From positions 25,828 through 89,827 of the forward strand of contig NZ_JAPIVT010000023.1 in assembly GCF_026239735.1 (NCBI RefSeq): a DNA stretch of 64,000 nucleotides, in the 5' to 3' direction. Below are positions 1-9,712 of the stretch, in pieces. The translations under genes were made by a program, and so were the position numbers. The notes beneath the pieces are model-generated. The model saw nothing but the letters and a program-made list of their open reading frames with translations. It made no database searches and was not told where the DNA came from. Origin of the DNA: Pedobacter sp. MC2016-05. GTDB taxonomy: Bacteria > Bacteroidota > Bacteroidia > Sphingobacteriales > Sphingobacteriaceae. The first letter of the stretch is position 1. Each line of letters begins with the position of its first letter.

Positions 1-433
1 GTTTTCCGGAAATTGGCATGATGGTGAAACTGCCATAATCTTGCGTACAAGAACCACTGATCCAGTGACTGGCTCTAAAACCAAAAATTTTATCGTTATT
101 GTAATAATATGGCGCCAGACATTTCTTCTCGCTAAGCTGTGTTTGCGGTGTCCACTGCGTCATTGCAAAAGGCGGTGCAACTGCCGGAATGGTATTGGCC
201 AAGCGCTCCGTTTTATCCTCAATATGTTGGCTTGCTTTCGTGGTACTGCCAGAAGTTCCAGAAAATGGCTGGACATATCGAATCAAATCCTTTTGTTGCG
301 CAAAAGAAGAACTAGAAAACAGGCAAATGATCAACGTAATCTTCACGGAGAATGCACATGCATGTTTAAAAAAACCAATAACCGCTTTTTCGGCCAAATC
401 TGTCGAGTAATTAGTGCTAATCGATTGAGTCAT
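1..433 (-). CDS. GH92 alpha-mannosidase family protein, N-terminal part (runs off left edge)
   Basis: Reading the minus strand from an ATG at 433 gives an open frame of 144 codons that leaves the window at position 1. After a long n-region (about 32 residues) comes a hydrophobic signal core ending in SSSSFAQQ. The mature start shows the GH92 entry pattern: RYVQPFSGTSGSTT, then a PPFAMTQWTPQT segment, then YYYNNDKIFGFRASHWISGS followed by CTQDYG. GH92 enzymes are calcium-dependent exo-alpha-mannosidases, usually periplasmic or on the cell surface. Linkage specificity and the catalytic acids lie outside the window. The start overlaps the stop of the GH89 gene by one base (TAATG), which suggests translational coupling. 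Family call is firm; exact activity is not known. Confidence 0.85.
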   Translation of the reverse strand, partial: MTQSISTNYSTDLAEKAVIGFFKHACAFSVKITLIICLFSSSSFAQQKDLIRYVQPFSGTSGSTTKASQHIEDKTERLANTIPAVAPPFAMTQWTPQTQLSEKKCLAPYYYNNDKIFGFRASHWISGSCTQDYGSFTIMPISGK

Positions 434-2649
434 TATTTTTTCTGATGGGTTCCTCCAACTTCTTTTCTGTATTTCGCATACATCTCAACGGAAAGGGTTA
501 CCGGATTTCCAACTGTTTTTGTAGGATAATCCTGGCGTTTGTTCACCCACTTCCATTCCCAGTCGGCTAATTCACTTTGAATGGTTGCAATATCCAGCTT
601 CTTATTTTGGATGATCGCATTACCGGCTTTAGCAATAAACATTTCCCAGCGTGGTTTATAAAAATCACTTAATAATCCACTCCATTGGCGGCAAGCGTAT
701 TCATTCAGGGGACTTTTAGCATCGCCCCAAAGGGTGATTAAATCTTTCGCATTCATTTCGTAAAGCGCCTTTTCTTTTTCGGTTTTCCCCCATCTTCTCG
801 CATCACTTACCCATGGACCAATTAAAAAGTCTTGTCTTGAGGCTAATAGTTTGTCCATGTCATCAATCAAATTTAAAAATCTTTTGCTCTCGATCTGGAA
901 TGCCTGAAGATCCTTTCTTTCATATGCAGCAACAAATTTTCTTTGAATCGGCAAGGCATAATTGGCGAGTACTTGGCGGGTTAAATCAACAATATCGTAT
1001 TGATAACCATCACTGGCTTCACAATTTTCACTGGCTTTTATCAACGCATCCCATGCTGGAAGTAAATCCTCCTCATGATAGTTCAGTGTAGTTTTCGCCC
1101 ATCGTGAAAGGGAATCTAAAGTTGGTCTGGCCTGAATTATAGATTCTGCACCATCTCTGATATATTTGTCAGCAGGTACATTGTAAACCGTTTTTCTTAA
1201 AATCTTCCAGGCATCTTGTGCATGCTGATCATTGGTTCCATAACGGTTGGTAACAAACTTAGGAAGCCATTTATTTAAATCGATTGGTGTTTTTTGCCAG
1301 GTATTGGCCATCATCAACTCATATAAAACCGGATTTTGTTCTATCCCTTCCATACTCAAACCGATACCTTTCATTTTACCACTTTTTGGATTTGCCAGCG
1401 CTTCGGCGGGTGCGGTTGCCACCACATCCATGCGACCAAACAGATTAGTGTTGCCACCGAAATTGTGAAGCATATTCCAAATCCAGGGTTTACCATAAAA
1501 GCCTTCCGTTCGTTTCCAAACGGGTTCAATTTCTGTAGCCAGATCCAATAAAATCATTTTATCATCCGGAACTGCTTTCAACAAAGCTTCGGTTTGCGGC
1601 TCTTTCCAAAATTTTCTGTCACTATAAAAAAGCCATCCCTGCATCACCCAAACGGCTTTTGGATCGGCCTGAGACATTCCATCATAAATTCTTGCGCTCA
1701 GTTTACCTAAATAATCAGGTGCTGATGATGGTGGCTCATTTTCATTAAAGGTATCTGCAGAATAGAGATGATCCGTTCCTAAAAGTTCCGTTTGCTTCTC
1801 CAGGAACTTTTTACCTATTTGGGCAAACATCGGATCTTCAGAATCCAGAATATAAGTATCTGCAAAACCATTGGTCCAGTTGGTTGCTTTTAATTTTGCA
1901 TTCGGGTATTTTGCCTTAAAGGCGGCAGGAACGTGACCAGTAAATGCCGGAAGCACAGGTTTCATACCAAGTGCCCGCTCCCTTTGTAAAATTTTCTTTT
2001 GCAAATCGAAGTGTTCTTTCATCCATGAAACGGGTAAAGGACCACCCCATCCATCGATGTTGCCCATCCAAAACCATGAGAAATATGCCGGACCAGTAAA
2101 AAAGCCACTTAATTCTTCATCAGAAAAACCCATTTCTTTATACAAAAGATACCAGGTATACTCTTCGCCCGTAATGGCCAGCGGCATATTGATTCCGTGT
2201 AAAGCCATCCAATCAATCTCTTTTTCCCATCTTGCCCAGTCCCACCAACTCATACTGTAGTTAAATGTACAGTAGTTCAAGTAGTAACGATATTCGTAAG
2301 GCGTTTCTTTTCTCACTTTGGCTGGTACCTTTGGAAGCGTAGCAGGCAGTTTTAAATTAGTGCCGTTCCAGGTGATTTGACAGTGTGCATACTCCGTTAA
2401 ATAGTGATAAAATGCCGAAGCGATGGCCACGCCGCTTGAACCTCTTAATAGGATTTTGTTGCCCTTGCTTTCAATTTCGAAGATATCTTTTCCATCTTTG
2501 GCGTTCAGTTTTTCTGTCAGAAAATATGATTGGTGCTTTGGAACCACCCTTGCAATAAGTTCGTTTGATGTTTTTAAATAATCTTGCGACCACGATTTGC
2601 CGTAGCCCAATAAACAGATTGCAAGAACAAAAAGGAATTTCAATTTCAT
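433..2649 (-). CDS. Alpha-N-acetylglucosaminidase, GH89 (NAGLU family)
   Basis: A 738-residue exported protein with a Sec signal of about 21 residues (cleavage near SWSQ). It hydrolyses terminal alpha-linked N-acetylglucosamine. The three NAGLU parts are present: a small N-terminal domain (about 25-105), a TIM-barrel (about 115-450) and an all-helical C-terminal domain. The two catalytic glutamates can be placed by comparison with human NAGLU: E303 in ADTFNENEPPSS is the acid/base, and E434 in SMEGIEQNPVLY is the nucleophile. Length matches the family. The gene lies one base downstream of the HGSNAT-like gene and overlaps the GH92 gene by one base, so the three are very probably co-transcribed. 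The natural glycan is not fixed by sequence: heparan-type, GPI-type and plant glycolipid glycans all carry alpha-linked glucosamine. Confidence 0.94.
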   Translation of the reverse strand: MKLKFLFVLAICLLGYGKSWSQDYLKTSNELIARVVPKHQSYFLTEKLNAKDGKDIFEIESKGNKILLRGSSGVAIASAFYHYLTEYAHCQITWNGTNLKLPATLPKVPAKVRKETPYEYRYYLNYCTFNYSMSWWDWARWEKEIDWMALHGINMPLAITGEEYTWYLLYKEMGFSDEELSGFFTGPAYFSWFWMGNIDGWGGPLPVSWMKEHFDLQKKILQRERALGMKPVLPAFTGHVPAAFKAKYPNAKLKATNWTNGFADTYILDSEDPMFAQIGKKFLEKQTELLGTDHLYSADTFNENEPPSSAPDYLGKLSARIYDGMSQADPKAVWVMQGWLFYSDRKFWKEPQTEALLKAVPDDKMILLDLATEIEPVWKRTEGFYGKPWIWNMLHNFGGNTNLFGRMDVVATAPAEALANPKSGKMKGIGLSMEGIEQNPVLYELMMANTWQKTPIDLNKWLPKFVTNRYGTNDQHAQDAWKILRKTVYNVPADKYIRDGAESIIQARPTLDSLSRWAKTTLNYHEEDLLPAWDALIKASENCEASDGYQYDIVDLTRQVLANYALPIQRKFVAAYERKDLQAFQIESKRFLNLIDDMDKLLASRQDFLIGPWVSDARRWGKTEKEKALYEMNAKDLITLWGDAKSPLNEYACRQWSGLLSDFYKPRWEMFIAKAGNAIIQNKKLDIATIQSELADWEWKWVNKRQDYPTKTVGNPVTLSVEMYAKYRKEVGGTHQKK

Positions 2650-2650
2650 A

Positions 2651-3865
2651 TCAAATTTTTAAGAACCACTTCTTATCGTAAAGAAATTTAAGGATAAATA
2701 ATTGGATGCCGAGGATTGCAGTCCATAAAAGTGCCGATTGCCAGATTGCCGGAATCTTTTGAACTAAGCCACCGAAAATAAAAACCGCCGTAGATTCAAA
2801 ATTAATAAGGCCATGGGCACAAACGTATATGAGGATGGAGTTGCTGCCAATCCAAAGAAATGGAACACACCATTTTTTAATCGACTGCACATCAATAACA
2901 TAATAAAATAGGGTAAATAACAAAATGCTACATCCGCCAGCAAATAATACGAAAGTACTGGTCCACATGGTTTTGTTAATGGGAAAAATGATCGACCAAA
3001 GTAAACCTAAAGCGATACATGCAAGACCTGCAAGAAATAATTTGAGTACTTTTTGATTGGGTGAGCTTGATTCGGATTTAATAAAAGTACCAGTAAATAT
3101 GCCAATCATCGCAGAACAAATTGCAGGAATAGTGCTTAAAATCCCTTCCGGATCGTATACAATGCGATGGAGTTTCCCTGGCAAAAGTAAGCGATCTATA
3201 TAGGCTGATAAATTGCCTTCAGGTGTTAGCACACCAGCACCAAAATGAGGAACCGGAACATACATCATGATAAAATAATAACCGAAAAGGATGGCTAAAA
3301 ACCAAATGATTTGTTTTGGTAGCGAGAAGTTAAGATAAATCAGCGCAGCGAAAAAAGTAGAAAAAGCAATTCGTCCGAGTACACTGGCAAAGCGGGTATT
3401 TTCAAAACCATTCCACTGCAATAATCCATTCACAATAAAACCCAGTACAATTAAAATCAAGGTTCGTTTGATCAACGAATAATAAACCTGATTAGAAAGG
3501 CTTTTGTCGTTCGCCCTATTTTCAAAATATTTTTGGTACGAATAAGGCATTGATACGCCAGAAATAAAAATAAACAAGGGAAAGATCAAATCGTAGAAAG
3601 TGAACCCGTTCCATGGAGAATGGTGCAGCTGATTGCTGATACCAACCATCATTCGCTCTAAAAGCGACAAATTTTCTGTACCTATAATCTGCCAGTCTTG
3701 ATGGTTTTGAGCAAGGCCATGCTTTTGCTTTACGGCGTTAGCTAAACCATGGAAAATCCCTTCGCCGCTAATAATCCAAAACATGTCGAAACCACGCAAG
3801 GCATCCAAAGAAATTAATCTTTTTGGTTTACTTACTGGCAAATCGACCCTGGCGGTTAATTTCAT
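2651..3865 (-). CDS. HGSNAT-like (DUF5009 / COG4299) membrane acetyltransferase
   Basis: A 404-residue polytopic membrane protein with about 10-11 hydrophobic segments. It begins with the family hallmark KRLISLDALRGFDMFW (about 15-30). The loop LHHSPWNGFTFYDLIFPLF (80-98) lines up with the human HGSNAT segment that carries the active-site histidine (HASWNGL, from memory); the equivalent is H82. HGSNAT moves an acetyl group from cytosolic acetyl-CoA across the membrane onto the free amine of a terminal alpha-glucosamine, producing the substrate of NAGLU. Here the gene sits one base upstream of a NAGLU homologue, which supports the same coupling. Other family members may move acyl groups onto other acceptors, so the substrate is inferred from context. 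The stop is TGA at 2651-2653. Confidence 0.85.
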   Translation of the reverse strand: MKLTARVDLPVSKPKRLISLDALRGFDMFWIISGEGIFHGLANAVKQKHGLAQNHQDWQIIGTENLSLLERMMVGISNQLHHSPWNGFTFYDLIFPLFIFISGVSMPYSYQKYFENRANDKSLSNQVYYSLIKRTLILIVLGFIVNGLLQWNGFENTRFASVLGRIAFSTFFAALIYLNFSLPKQIIWFLAILFGYYFIMMYVPVPHFGAGVLTPEGNLSAYIDRLLLPGKLHRIVYDPEGILSTIPAICSAMIGIFTGTFIKSESSSPNQKVLKLFLAGLACIALGLLWSIIFPINKTMWTSTFVLFAGGCSILLFTLFYYVIDVQSIKKWCVPFLWIGSNSILIYVCAHGLINFESTAVFIFGGLVQKIPAIWQSALLWTAILGIQLFILKFLYDKKWFLKI

Positions 3866-3914
3866 TTATATGTTGGTGGTGAAGATTATTGATTAATTTT
3901 TGCTTCCGCAGGAA

Positions 3915-4895
3915 CTATTTCTTTATTGCAGTTTGATAAATCACGTAGCCTTCATCGTTAATCACCTGAACATTTAGGCTGTTATTGCTTACAGAAAACA
4001 GCATAAAGCCATACTCTGATGCGACCATCTGGGCATCAGGAATCAGTTTAACCGGCGTTTTCTCTGAAGCTGCGCCAGAAATGAAATGATGCGTTTTGCC
4101 TTCAGGTTTAATATACTGCAAACTATGCTCGTGCCCGGTTAAATATACATCAACCCCGTTGCGATCTAGCAATGGCTTCAATGAATTTCTAATGGCTTTG
4201 GTATCATAACCTTCCGTTCGGCTACCTCCGGTAAACATAGGATGATGGCCTACCACAATTTTCCACTTTATGGAGGGATCTTTTTCGGCAAGTGTTTTTT
4301 CGAGCCATTTTTTTTGAGCAGTAGTATCCTGACCTTTCACATTTGGTCCGTATTCTGCGTTTTTGTAAAACTCAGGAATCAATGGATTGGTATCTATAAA
4401 AGCAATTAAAACCTGATTATTCAGATCTCCATTGATGGGGAATTTCTTTGAAAAGTATCTTGCAGGCATTTTCCAGCGTCTGCTGATTTTTGAGTATTCA
4501 ACCTGCGCATCAGGATTTGACTTATAATCGTGGTTACCTAGAATAACATACCAGTCCCATTGCAATGAAAAATCAGTGTAGATATCTTCAAACGAATATT
4601 TAAACAGCGGATCTCTTTCGCTGATGACACCGCTAGGGTAAAAATTATCACCTGTAGAGATTATAAATTGAGCCTTAACATCTGCAGCAGTAATTCCCAT
4701 TTGTTTCGCTACCTGTTTCTGGTGATCGGCACCATTTCTGCCCCAATCGCCCATGGCAATAAAATTTAAAGTACCCATTTCTTTTTTGAGGGTTTTTGTT
4801 GCAGCAACCGTTTCTGAAGGATTTTTTGTGATGATTTGCGCAAATAAAGATCCTGCAGAAATAAGTGGAAGAAGAAATAGTAGTCGTTTATTCAT
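3915..4895 (-). CDS. Purple acid phosphatase-type metallophosphoesterase (ACP5-like)
   Basis: A 326-residue exported protein with a signal peptide of about 19 residues ending in SLFAQ. All five metallophosphoesterase blocks are present in order: GDWG (49-52), GDNFYPSGV (82-90), GNHDY (120-124), GHHPMF (216-221) and GHEH (254-257). The tyrosine in GDNFY is the iron-binding tyrosine that separates purple acid phosphatases of the ACP5 type from ordinary calcineurin-like enzymes. It should remove phosphate from phosphomonoesters in the periplasm. It sits between SusD (97 bases, with a hairpin) and the HGSNAT-like gene (49 bases), so it belongs to a glycan locus rather than a phosphate regulon. 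This suggests a phosphorylated glycan as the target, although the precise substrate is not visible. Confidence 0.88.
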   Translation of the reverse strand: MNKRLLFLLPLISAGSLFAQIITKNPSETVAATKTLKKEMGTLNFIAMGDWGRNGADHQKQVAKQMGITAADVKAQFIISTGDNFYPSGVISERDPLFKYSFEDIYTDFSLQWDWYVILGNHDYKSNPDAQVEYSKISRRWKMPARYFSKKFPINGDLNNQVLIAFIDTNPLIPEFYKNAEYGPNVKGQDTTAQKKWLEKTLAEKDPSIKWKIVVGHHPMFTGGSRTEGYDTKAIRNSLKPLLDRNGVDVYLTGHEHSLQYIKPEGKTHHFISGAASEKTPVKLIPDAQMVASEYGFMLFSVSNNSLNVQVINDEGYVIYQTAIKK

Positions 4896-4937
4896 GAAAA
4901 TGAATGGGGTCTTTTTAATGAAATGGATAAAATTTTA

Positions 4938-4977
4938 AAAAAGAAATTTCTCTAAAGATAAGCTAGAGAAATTTCTT
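4938..4977 (-). terminator. Hairpin with U-run between susD and the phosphatase gene
   Basis: A 14-base perfect inverted repeat (AAGAAATTTCTCTA at 4941-4954, its complement at 4964-4977) encloses a 9-base loop. Read on the minus strand it is followed by six T residues, the form of an intrinsic terminator. It starts 15 bases past the SusD stop and stands before the catabolic genes. Since no obvious new promoter follows, I infer partial termination that lowers expression of the enzymes relative to SusCD. Confidence 0.75.
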
Positions 4978-4992
4978 TTCATGTTATCCCAA

Positions 4993-6591
4993 TTAATTGT
5001 AACCAGGATTCTGTTTTAATTTCGGGTTTAAGATCATTGCCGAATTAGGAATTGGCATCAGGCGGTGGAAAGTTTGTGCATCGGTTTTGAAACCCCACGA
5101 CCCTTCGTACTTACCAAAACGAATCATATCGTTGCGGTGCCAGCATTCCCACGAAAGCTCTCTGCAACGCTCTTTGTATATATCTTCCAAGGTTACAGAA
5201 GTCCACGCTGGTGAAGTGGTTCGCACTGCTCTTAACTGATTTACCAAAGATAATGCAGTTTGACCTTGTGTTGGAGTAGCGCCTCTTAATATCGCTTCTG
5301 CTTTCATCAACAAAATATCTGATAACCTGAAAATGGGCACATCATTATTTTGATTTCTGTTTGAGGAAGTACTATCGCAATAGAATTTATTGTTGCGGTA
5401 ACCCATGTTCCAGGCCACTTCATCATTTCCAACGTCGAATGGTCTCGATGCATCTCTCAAGGTTAAATTAGGTGTAATATCGACCTGATAAGTAATTGGA
5501 GCGGAAGCATCTGCACCAGTGTAAAACTGGTCGTAACCTTTTTTGGTTGTAGCTACAGTAACCGGGCGGCCATCATAAAAAGTTTGTAAACCTCTAATCC
5601 ATTGCGCATTTCTTTTATCATTAGGATCGTTGAAGTTTGCATAAAATTCTGGCAAAGTACTCATTGGTGCACTTGGCGTATGTTTAAGACTATATTTCGC
5701 CTGCAATGATCGTGGTAAAGAATACCTCGAATAAATCATAAAACCATTGCTATATCCCGGATCGTAAGGGATAGCAAAAATAAATTCTTTTGTTTGAGGT
5801 CCGTTATCAATAAAAAACATCTTTCTGAAATCAGATTCTAAACTATAAGGTGATCCTGTTGCCGTTGTAATCAAATCACACATGGCTACGGCTTCATTAT
5901 AACGGGCGGTTCCGGTATACACTTCAGAGTTAAGATACATCTTCGCCAAAATTGCATAAGCGGTGTACTTGTTCGGTCTGCCGTAATTTGCTGCACCAGT
6001 GGCTATGCTTAGGCTTGGTAATATATCTTTAAGTTCTGCCTCTATGAAAGTAAATACTTCTGCTCTCGGTTTGGTTTCTGGAGAAGTTGTTTCGCCGAAT
6101 GAAGTTACAATAGGGATATTGCCCCACAAATCCATCATCATAAAAAGTGCTAAAGCTCTTGTTGCACGAAGCTCGGCTATTGAGGTAACTTTCGCAGGTG
6201 ATTCTGGGGCATCTTTTAGTAGAAACAAGCTCTGGTTTGCTTTACTAATCACACCCGAAAGCCATCCCCAACCACTACTCACATGTCCGTTATCTTTAGT
6301 CCAGGTATGTTTGTGGTGCATTTCATAAGTTCCGCCATCATACCAGTTACCACCTCTTGCAGGCATAATCGCCTCATCGGTACTTAGTGTTTGCATGAAG
6401 AAATAATCGGTACTCCAACCCTGACGAAGCTGTACGTACACCTGGCCAGTAAGCTGAACAAAGTGTTGTGCCGTTTGCGGAAATGTTTCTGGGGTTAACT
6501 GAGTTTCAACTTTTAAATCCAGTTTATGGCAAGAGCTTAACACACCTAATGTTAAAGCTGCACCTGCGATATATTTAATAGGACTTTTCAT
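4993..6591 (-). CDS. SusD-family glycan-binding lipoprotein
   Basis: A 532-residue surface lipoprotein with the lipobox LSSC (C21). The family's usual blocks are present: an N-terminal TPR-like region, the long surface-loop insert, and a C-terminal half containing IFRLSDILLMKAEA and KERCRELSWECWHRNDMIRFG near the end. SusD proteins cap a SusC barrel and deliver oligosaccharides to it. Length is typical. It lies 11 bases downstream of its SusC partner, the standard arrangement. The ligand cannot be read from sequence; the neighbours (GH89, GH92, phosphatase, MIOX) suggest an alpha-mannose and alpha-hexosamine-containing glycan that may carry inositol phosphate. Confidence 0.95.
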   Translation of the reverse strand: MKSPIKYIAGAALTLGVLSSCHKLDLKVETQLTPETFPQTAQHFVQLTGQVYVQLRQGWSTDYFFMQTLSTDEAIMPARGGNWYDGGTYEMHHKHTWTKDNGHVSSGWGWLSGVISKANQSLFLLKDAPESPAKVTSIAELRATRALALFMMMDLWGNIPIVTSFGETTSPETKPRAEVFTFIEAELKDILPSLSIATGAANYGRPNKYTAYAILAKMYLNSEVYTGTARYNEAVAMCDLITTATGSPYSLESDFRKMFFIDNGPQTKEFIFAIPYDPGYSNGFMIYSRYSLPRSLQAKYSLKHTPSAPMSTLPEFYANFNDPNDKRNAQWIRGLQTFYDGRPVTVATTKKGYDQFYTGADASAPITYQVDITPNLTLRDASRPFDVGNDEVAWNMGYRNNKFYCDSTSSNRNQNNDVPIFRLSDILLMKAEAILRGATPTQGQTALSLVNQLRAVRTTSPAWTSVTLEDIYKERCRELSWECWHRNDMIRFGKYEGSWGFKTDAQTFHRLMPIPNSAMILNPKLKQNPGYN

Positions 6592-6602
6592 CTTTTTTGA
6601 TT

Positions 6603-9600
6603 TTAATTAAATGATACGTTTAAGCCGAACAAGAATGTTCTGGTTTTAGGATAAAAGTTATTGGTATCTACACCTGGAGCAATACCGCCCTGGTTAATTT
6701 CCGGATCGATGCCTTTGTAACCAGTGATCACAAAAAGATTGTTAGCAGTAGTATACAACCTCAACGAGTTTACACCCGGGATCAGTCCTTTTTTGAATGT
6801 GTAACCCAGGGTGGCGTTATCTAACCTCAAGTAACTACCGTTTTCTAAGAAGCGGCTTGAATATTTGTAGGAGTTAAAATCTGATGCTGATTCGTTTTCT
6901 ACCTCAACCGGTATATTGGTGAACTGTGCTGTGCTTGGGCGGAACAAATCGGCACGGGTTACGTTCATGATTTTGTTACCCAAAACGGCTCTCATAAAAA
7001 TACTTAAATCGAAGTTTTTGTAACGAACATTGTTGCTCCAACCGATTAATGCTTTTGGCTGTGCATTTCCTAAAATATAATAGTCAGTTCTATTTAGTAA
7101 ACCCTGCGTTTTAATATTGCCTGCCGCATCGTAGTATTGCGAAACACCGTTGGCATCTTTCCCTGCATATTTAAAAGTGTAGAATGTTCCAATCGCCTGG
7201 CCTGGTGCTAAAATCTGTAATGATGCTCCACTTTGACCAGCGCCATCAGGAGTTACCGTCAACCTGTTATCGATATTGAAACGAGTATCAGATAAGGTAA
7301 TGATTTTATTTACGTTTCTGGCAAGATTGATGGCTGTTGTCCAACTGAAATTATCGCTAATCACTGGCGTACCATTTAAAACCACCTCTATACCTTTATT
7401 ACTTAGTTTGCCCACATTTGCGGTAAGCTGACCAGAAGGATAAAGGTTTTGATCAACATCGAAGGTTAAAATTAAATCAGTAGTTTTTTTGTTATACCAA
7501 TCTACCGAACCACCTACTCTACCACCGAATAAACCAAAATCTACACCTAAATTTGTGGTTGCTGTTCTTTCCCAGCGTAGATCTTTGTTTTCATTTTGGA
7601 TGGCGCCATATGCACCCTCTCTCGGTGAACCGTTGTAATAAAACTGCCCTACCTGACCATAAATCAATTTGGTTGTTAGTGGCGCAAAACCCAATGAATT
7701 TCCGGCAATACCATAACTTCCACGTAATTTCAATGACCTAACCACGTTTTGATTTTTCATGAAATTTTCCTGGTCAAGGTTCCATGCTGCACCAACTGAT
7801 GGATAGTAACCCCAGGTTTCATTTATACCGAATACGTTAGATCCATCCCTTCTAATCGATCCTTGAAGTAAATACTTGTTTTTATAATTATAGTTTACTC
7901 TGGCAAAATCAGAAATCAACAGAATTTCCTGATAGGTAACACCAGGGTTAAAATCTACCCTGAAATCGGTTACCGCGTAAGGATTACCTAAACTTAAGTT
8001 GTTATAACCCACCTCATTTACAGGAAAATTAGTAGAAGTTGATTGGAAACCATCATTATTTAAAGATTGTTGATAAGAATAACCAACAACCGCATTAATA
8101 TCATGATCGCCAAACTTTTTGTTCCATGTAAGATAGGTTTCTATAATCTTATTTGTATTTTGATAAGCATTTCTTACTGCCACACCATTCTGCCCCACTA
8201 AAGAGACGAAAGTTGGGTTTGCTGGCGGATCTGGCGTGTTTCTTACGTTGTTATAACGAGAAGTATAAATGCTATTGTAAAACGCACCATACACATTTTG
8301 GGTATTTTGATAAGATACGTTTACATCATATGTAAAACCAAAAGGAAGTTTTAAGTTAGCACTCAAGTTCCCTAAAATATTTTTAGTTTTTAAATTTTCT
8401 TTTGCATTCTCCAACATCGAAACCGGGTTATAATAACTGGTTTGAACCAAGTTATCAAAATAACTACCGTCGGCATTTCTTACCGGTGCAGTTGGCAAAT
8501 AAGTAAGCATTTGCGATAATATCGTGTTTCTGTAAGGAACCAGATCTGCATTACTTACAGAGTTGCTTAAGTTGAAAGAGATTTTCAATTTATCATTGAA
8601 AGCCTTTTGCTCAACGCCAATACGACCAATAAACCGATCTAATCCGCTTGTTTTAATTATCCCCTGCTGATTGAAATAGTTAACACTTGCATTATAGGTT
8701 GTTTTTTCGGTACCACCACTTAATGAAACGTTATGGTTTTGAGACATGGCATCGCTTCTTTGCACTTCATCCTGCCAGTTTGTATTTGCACCTTTATCAT
8801 TTGCTGGTGTTAGAGCAGAGTTTGTTTTCGCTAAAAAAGCCCGCAACTGGTCTGCATTCATCATGTCATAGCGATTGGAAACATTTTCAATTCCAAAATA
8901 GCCGTTATATGAAATTTGTGTTTGCCCACTCACGCCTTTTTTAGTAGTCACCATAATTACACCGTTTGCCGCCCGGTTACCATAAATAGCCGCTGCAGCC
9001 GCATCTTTTAATACATCAATAGAAGCCACATCATCTGGTGCAATAATTGAAATATCTGCGCCAACTACACCGTCGATAACGAATAAAGGAGATTGAGCGC
9101 CTTCACGAAGTGTAGATGCACCTCTCATGATAATCGCGGCGTTACGGTTTGGATCTCCACTACGGCTAATATTTAGTCCCGGAACTTTACCCTGTAACAT
9201 CTGGCCAACATCACTAATGGCGCCTTTATTTAAATCTTCGCCTTTAACGGTTGATATTGAACTTGTTAACGCTTTTCGGGTGCTTTTACCATAACCCACC
9301 ACTACAACATCAGTTAGTGATGCCGTTGCTTCTGAAATGGTTACCTGATAAGTTGAAGCGGCCTCTACCGTTAGCTCTTTGGTTTGATAACCTAAAAAGC
9401 TAAAAAGGATTTTGTCGCCAGTTTTTGCAGAGATCGTAAAAGATCCTTCTGCACCTGTTGAGGTAACTTTGCTGGTTCCCTTTACAGAAACCGAAGCACC
9501 TATGATAGGCTGTTTGGTATTATCTATTAAGTTACCGGAGATTTTTCTTTCTGTTTGGGCAAATGCCATATTGAAAGACTGGCCGATAAGTAAGAACAGC

Positions 9601-9644
9601 AAAAGAAAGCCGCCATACTTTATGCTCGTAAAATTAAACCTCAT
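6603..9644 (-). CDS. SusC-family TonB-dependent outer-membrane transporter
   Basis: A 1013-residue outer-membrane protein. A signal peptide (about 1-29, ending MAFAQ) is followed by a carboxypeptidase-regulatory-like beta-sandwich (about 33-108), the SusC hallmark VVVGYGKSTRKALTSS, a plug domain (DVLKDAAAAAIYGNRAANG) and a 22-strand barrel that ends with phenylalanine (NVSFN), as expected for Bam-dependent insertion. It imports oligosaccharides using TonB energy. There is no N-terminal STN domain, so it is not an obvious partner for an anti-sigma factor. It lies 68 bases downstream of the MIOX gene on the same strand and 11 bases upstream of susD, so transcription may begin upstream of MIOX. 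Confidence 0.96.
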   Translation of the reverse strand: MRFNFTSIKYGGFLLLFLLIGQSFNMAFAQTERKISGNLIDNTKQPIIGASVSVKGTSKVTSTGAEGSFTISAKTGDKILFSFLGYQTKELTVEAASTYQVTISEATASLTDVVVVGYGKSTRKALTSSISTVKGEDLNKGAISDVGQMLQGKVPGLNISRSGDPNRNAAIIMRGASTLREGAQSPLFVIDGVVGADISIIAPDDVASIDVLKDAAAAAIYGNRAANGVIMVTTKKGVSGQTQISYNGYFGIENVSNRYDMMNADQLRAFLAKTNSALTPANDKGANTNWQDEVQRSDAMSQNHNVSLSGGTEKTTYNASVNYFNQQGIIKTSGLDRFIGRIGVEQKAFNDKLKISFNLSNSVSNADLVPYRNTILSQMLTYLPTAPVRNADGSYFDNLVQTSYYNPVSMLENAKENLKTKNILGNLSANLKLPFGFTYDVNVSYQNTQNVYGAFYNSIYTSRYNNVRNTPDPPANPTFVSLVGQNGVAVRNAYQNTNKIIETYLTWNKKFGDHDINAVVGYSYQQSLNNDGFQSTSTNFPVNEVGYNNLSLGNPYAVTDFRVDFNPGVTYQEILLISDFARVNYNYKNKYLLQGSIRRDGSNVFGINETWGYYPSVGAAWNLDQENFMKNQNVVRSLKLRGSYGIAGNSLGFAPLTTKLIYGQVGQFYYNGSPREGAYGAIQNENKDLRWERTATTNLGVDFGLFGGRVGGSVDWYNKKTTDLILTFDVDQNLYPSGQLTANVGKLSNKGIEVVLNGTPVISDNFSWTTAINLARNVNKIITLSDTRFNIDNRLTVTPDGAGQSGASLQILAPGQAIGTFYTFKYAGKDANGVSQYYDAAGNIKTQGLLNRTDYYILGNAQPKALIGWSNNVRYKNFDLSIFMRAVLGNKIMNVTRADLFRPSTAQFTNIPVEVENESASDFNSYKYSSRFLENGSYLRLDNATLGYTFKKGLIPGVNSLRLYTTANNLFVITGYKGIDPEINQGGIAPGVDTNNFYPKTRTFLFGLNVSFN

Positions 9645-9712
9645 GATTTTTGTAGATTTAGGTTCATAAATGGTTAGTTAAATTTGTTTAATGTATATGT
9701 TTTGTTTTTGTG

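Noticed and set aside
41..445. Plus-strand open frame of 134 residues
   Set aside because: It is the shadow of the GH92 gene on the minus strand, which has a signal peptide and family motifs; the plus-strand product has none.
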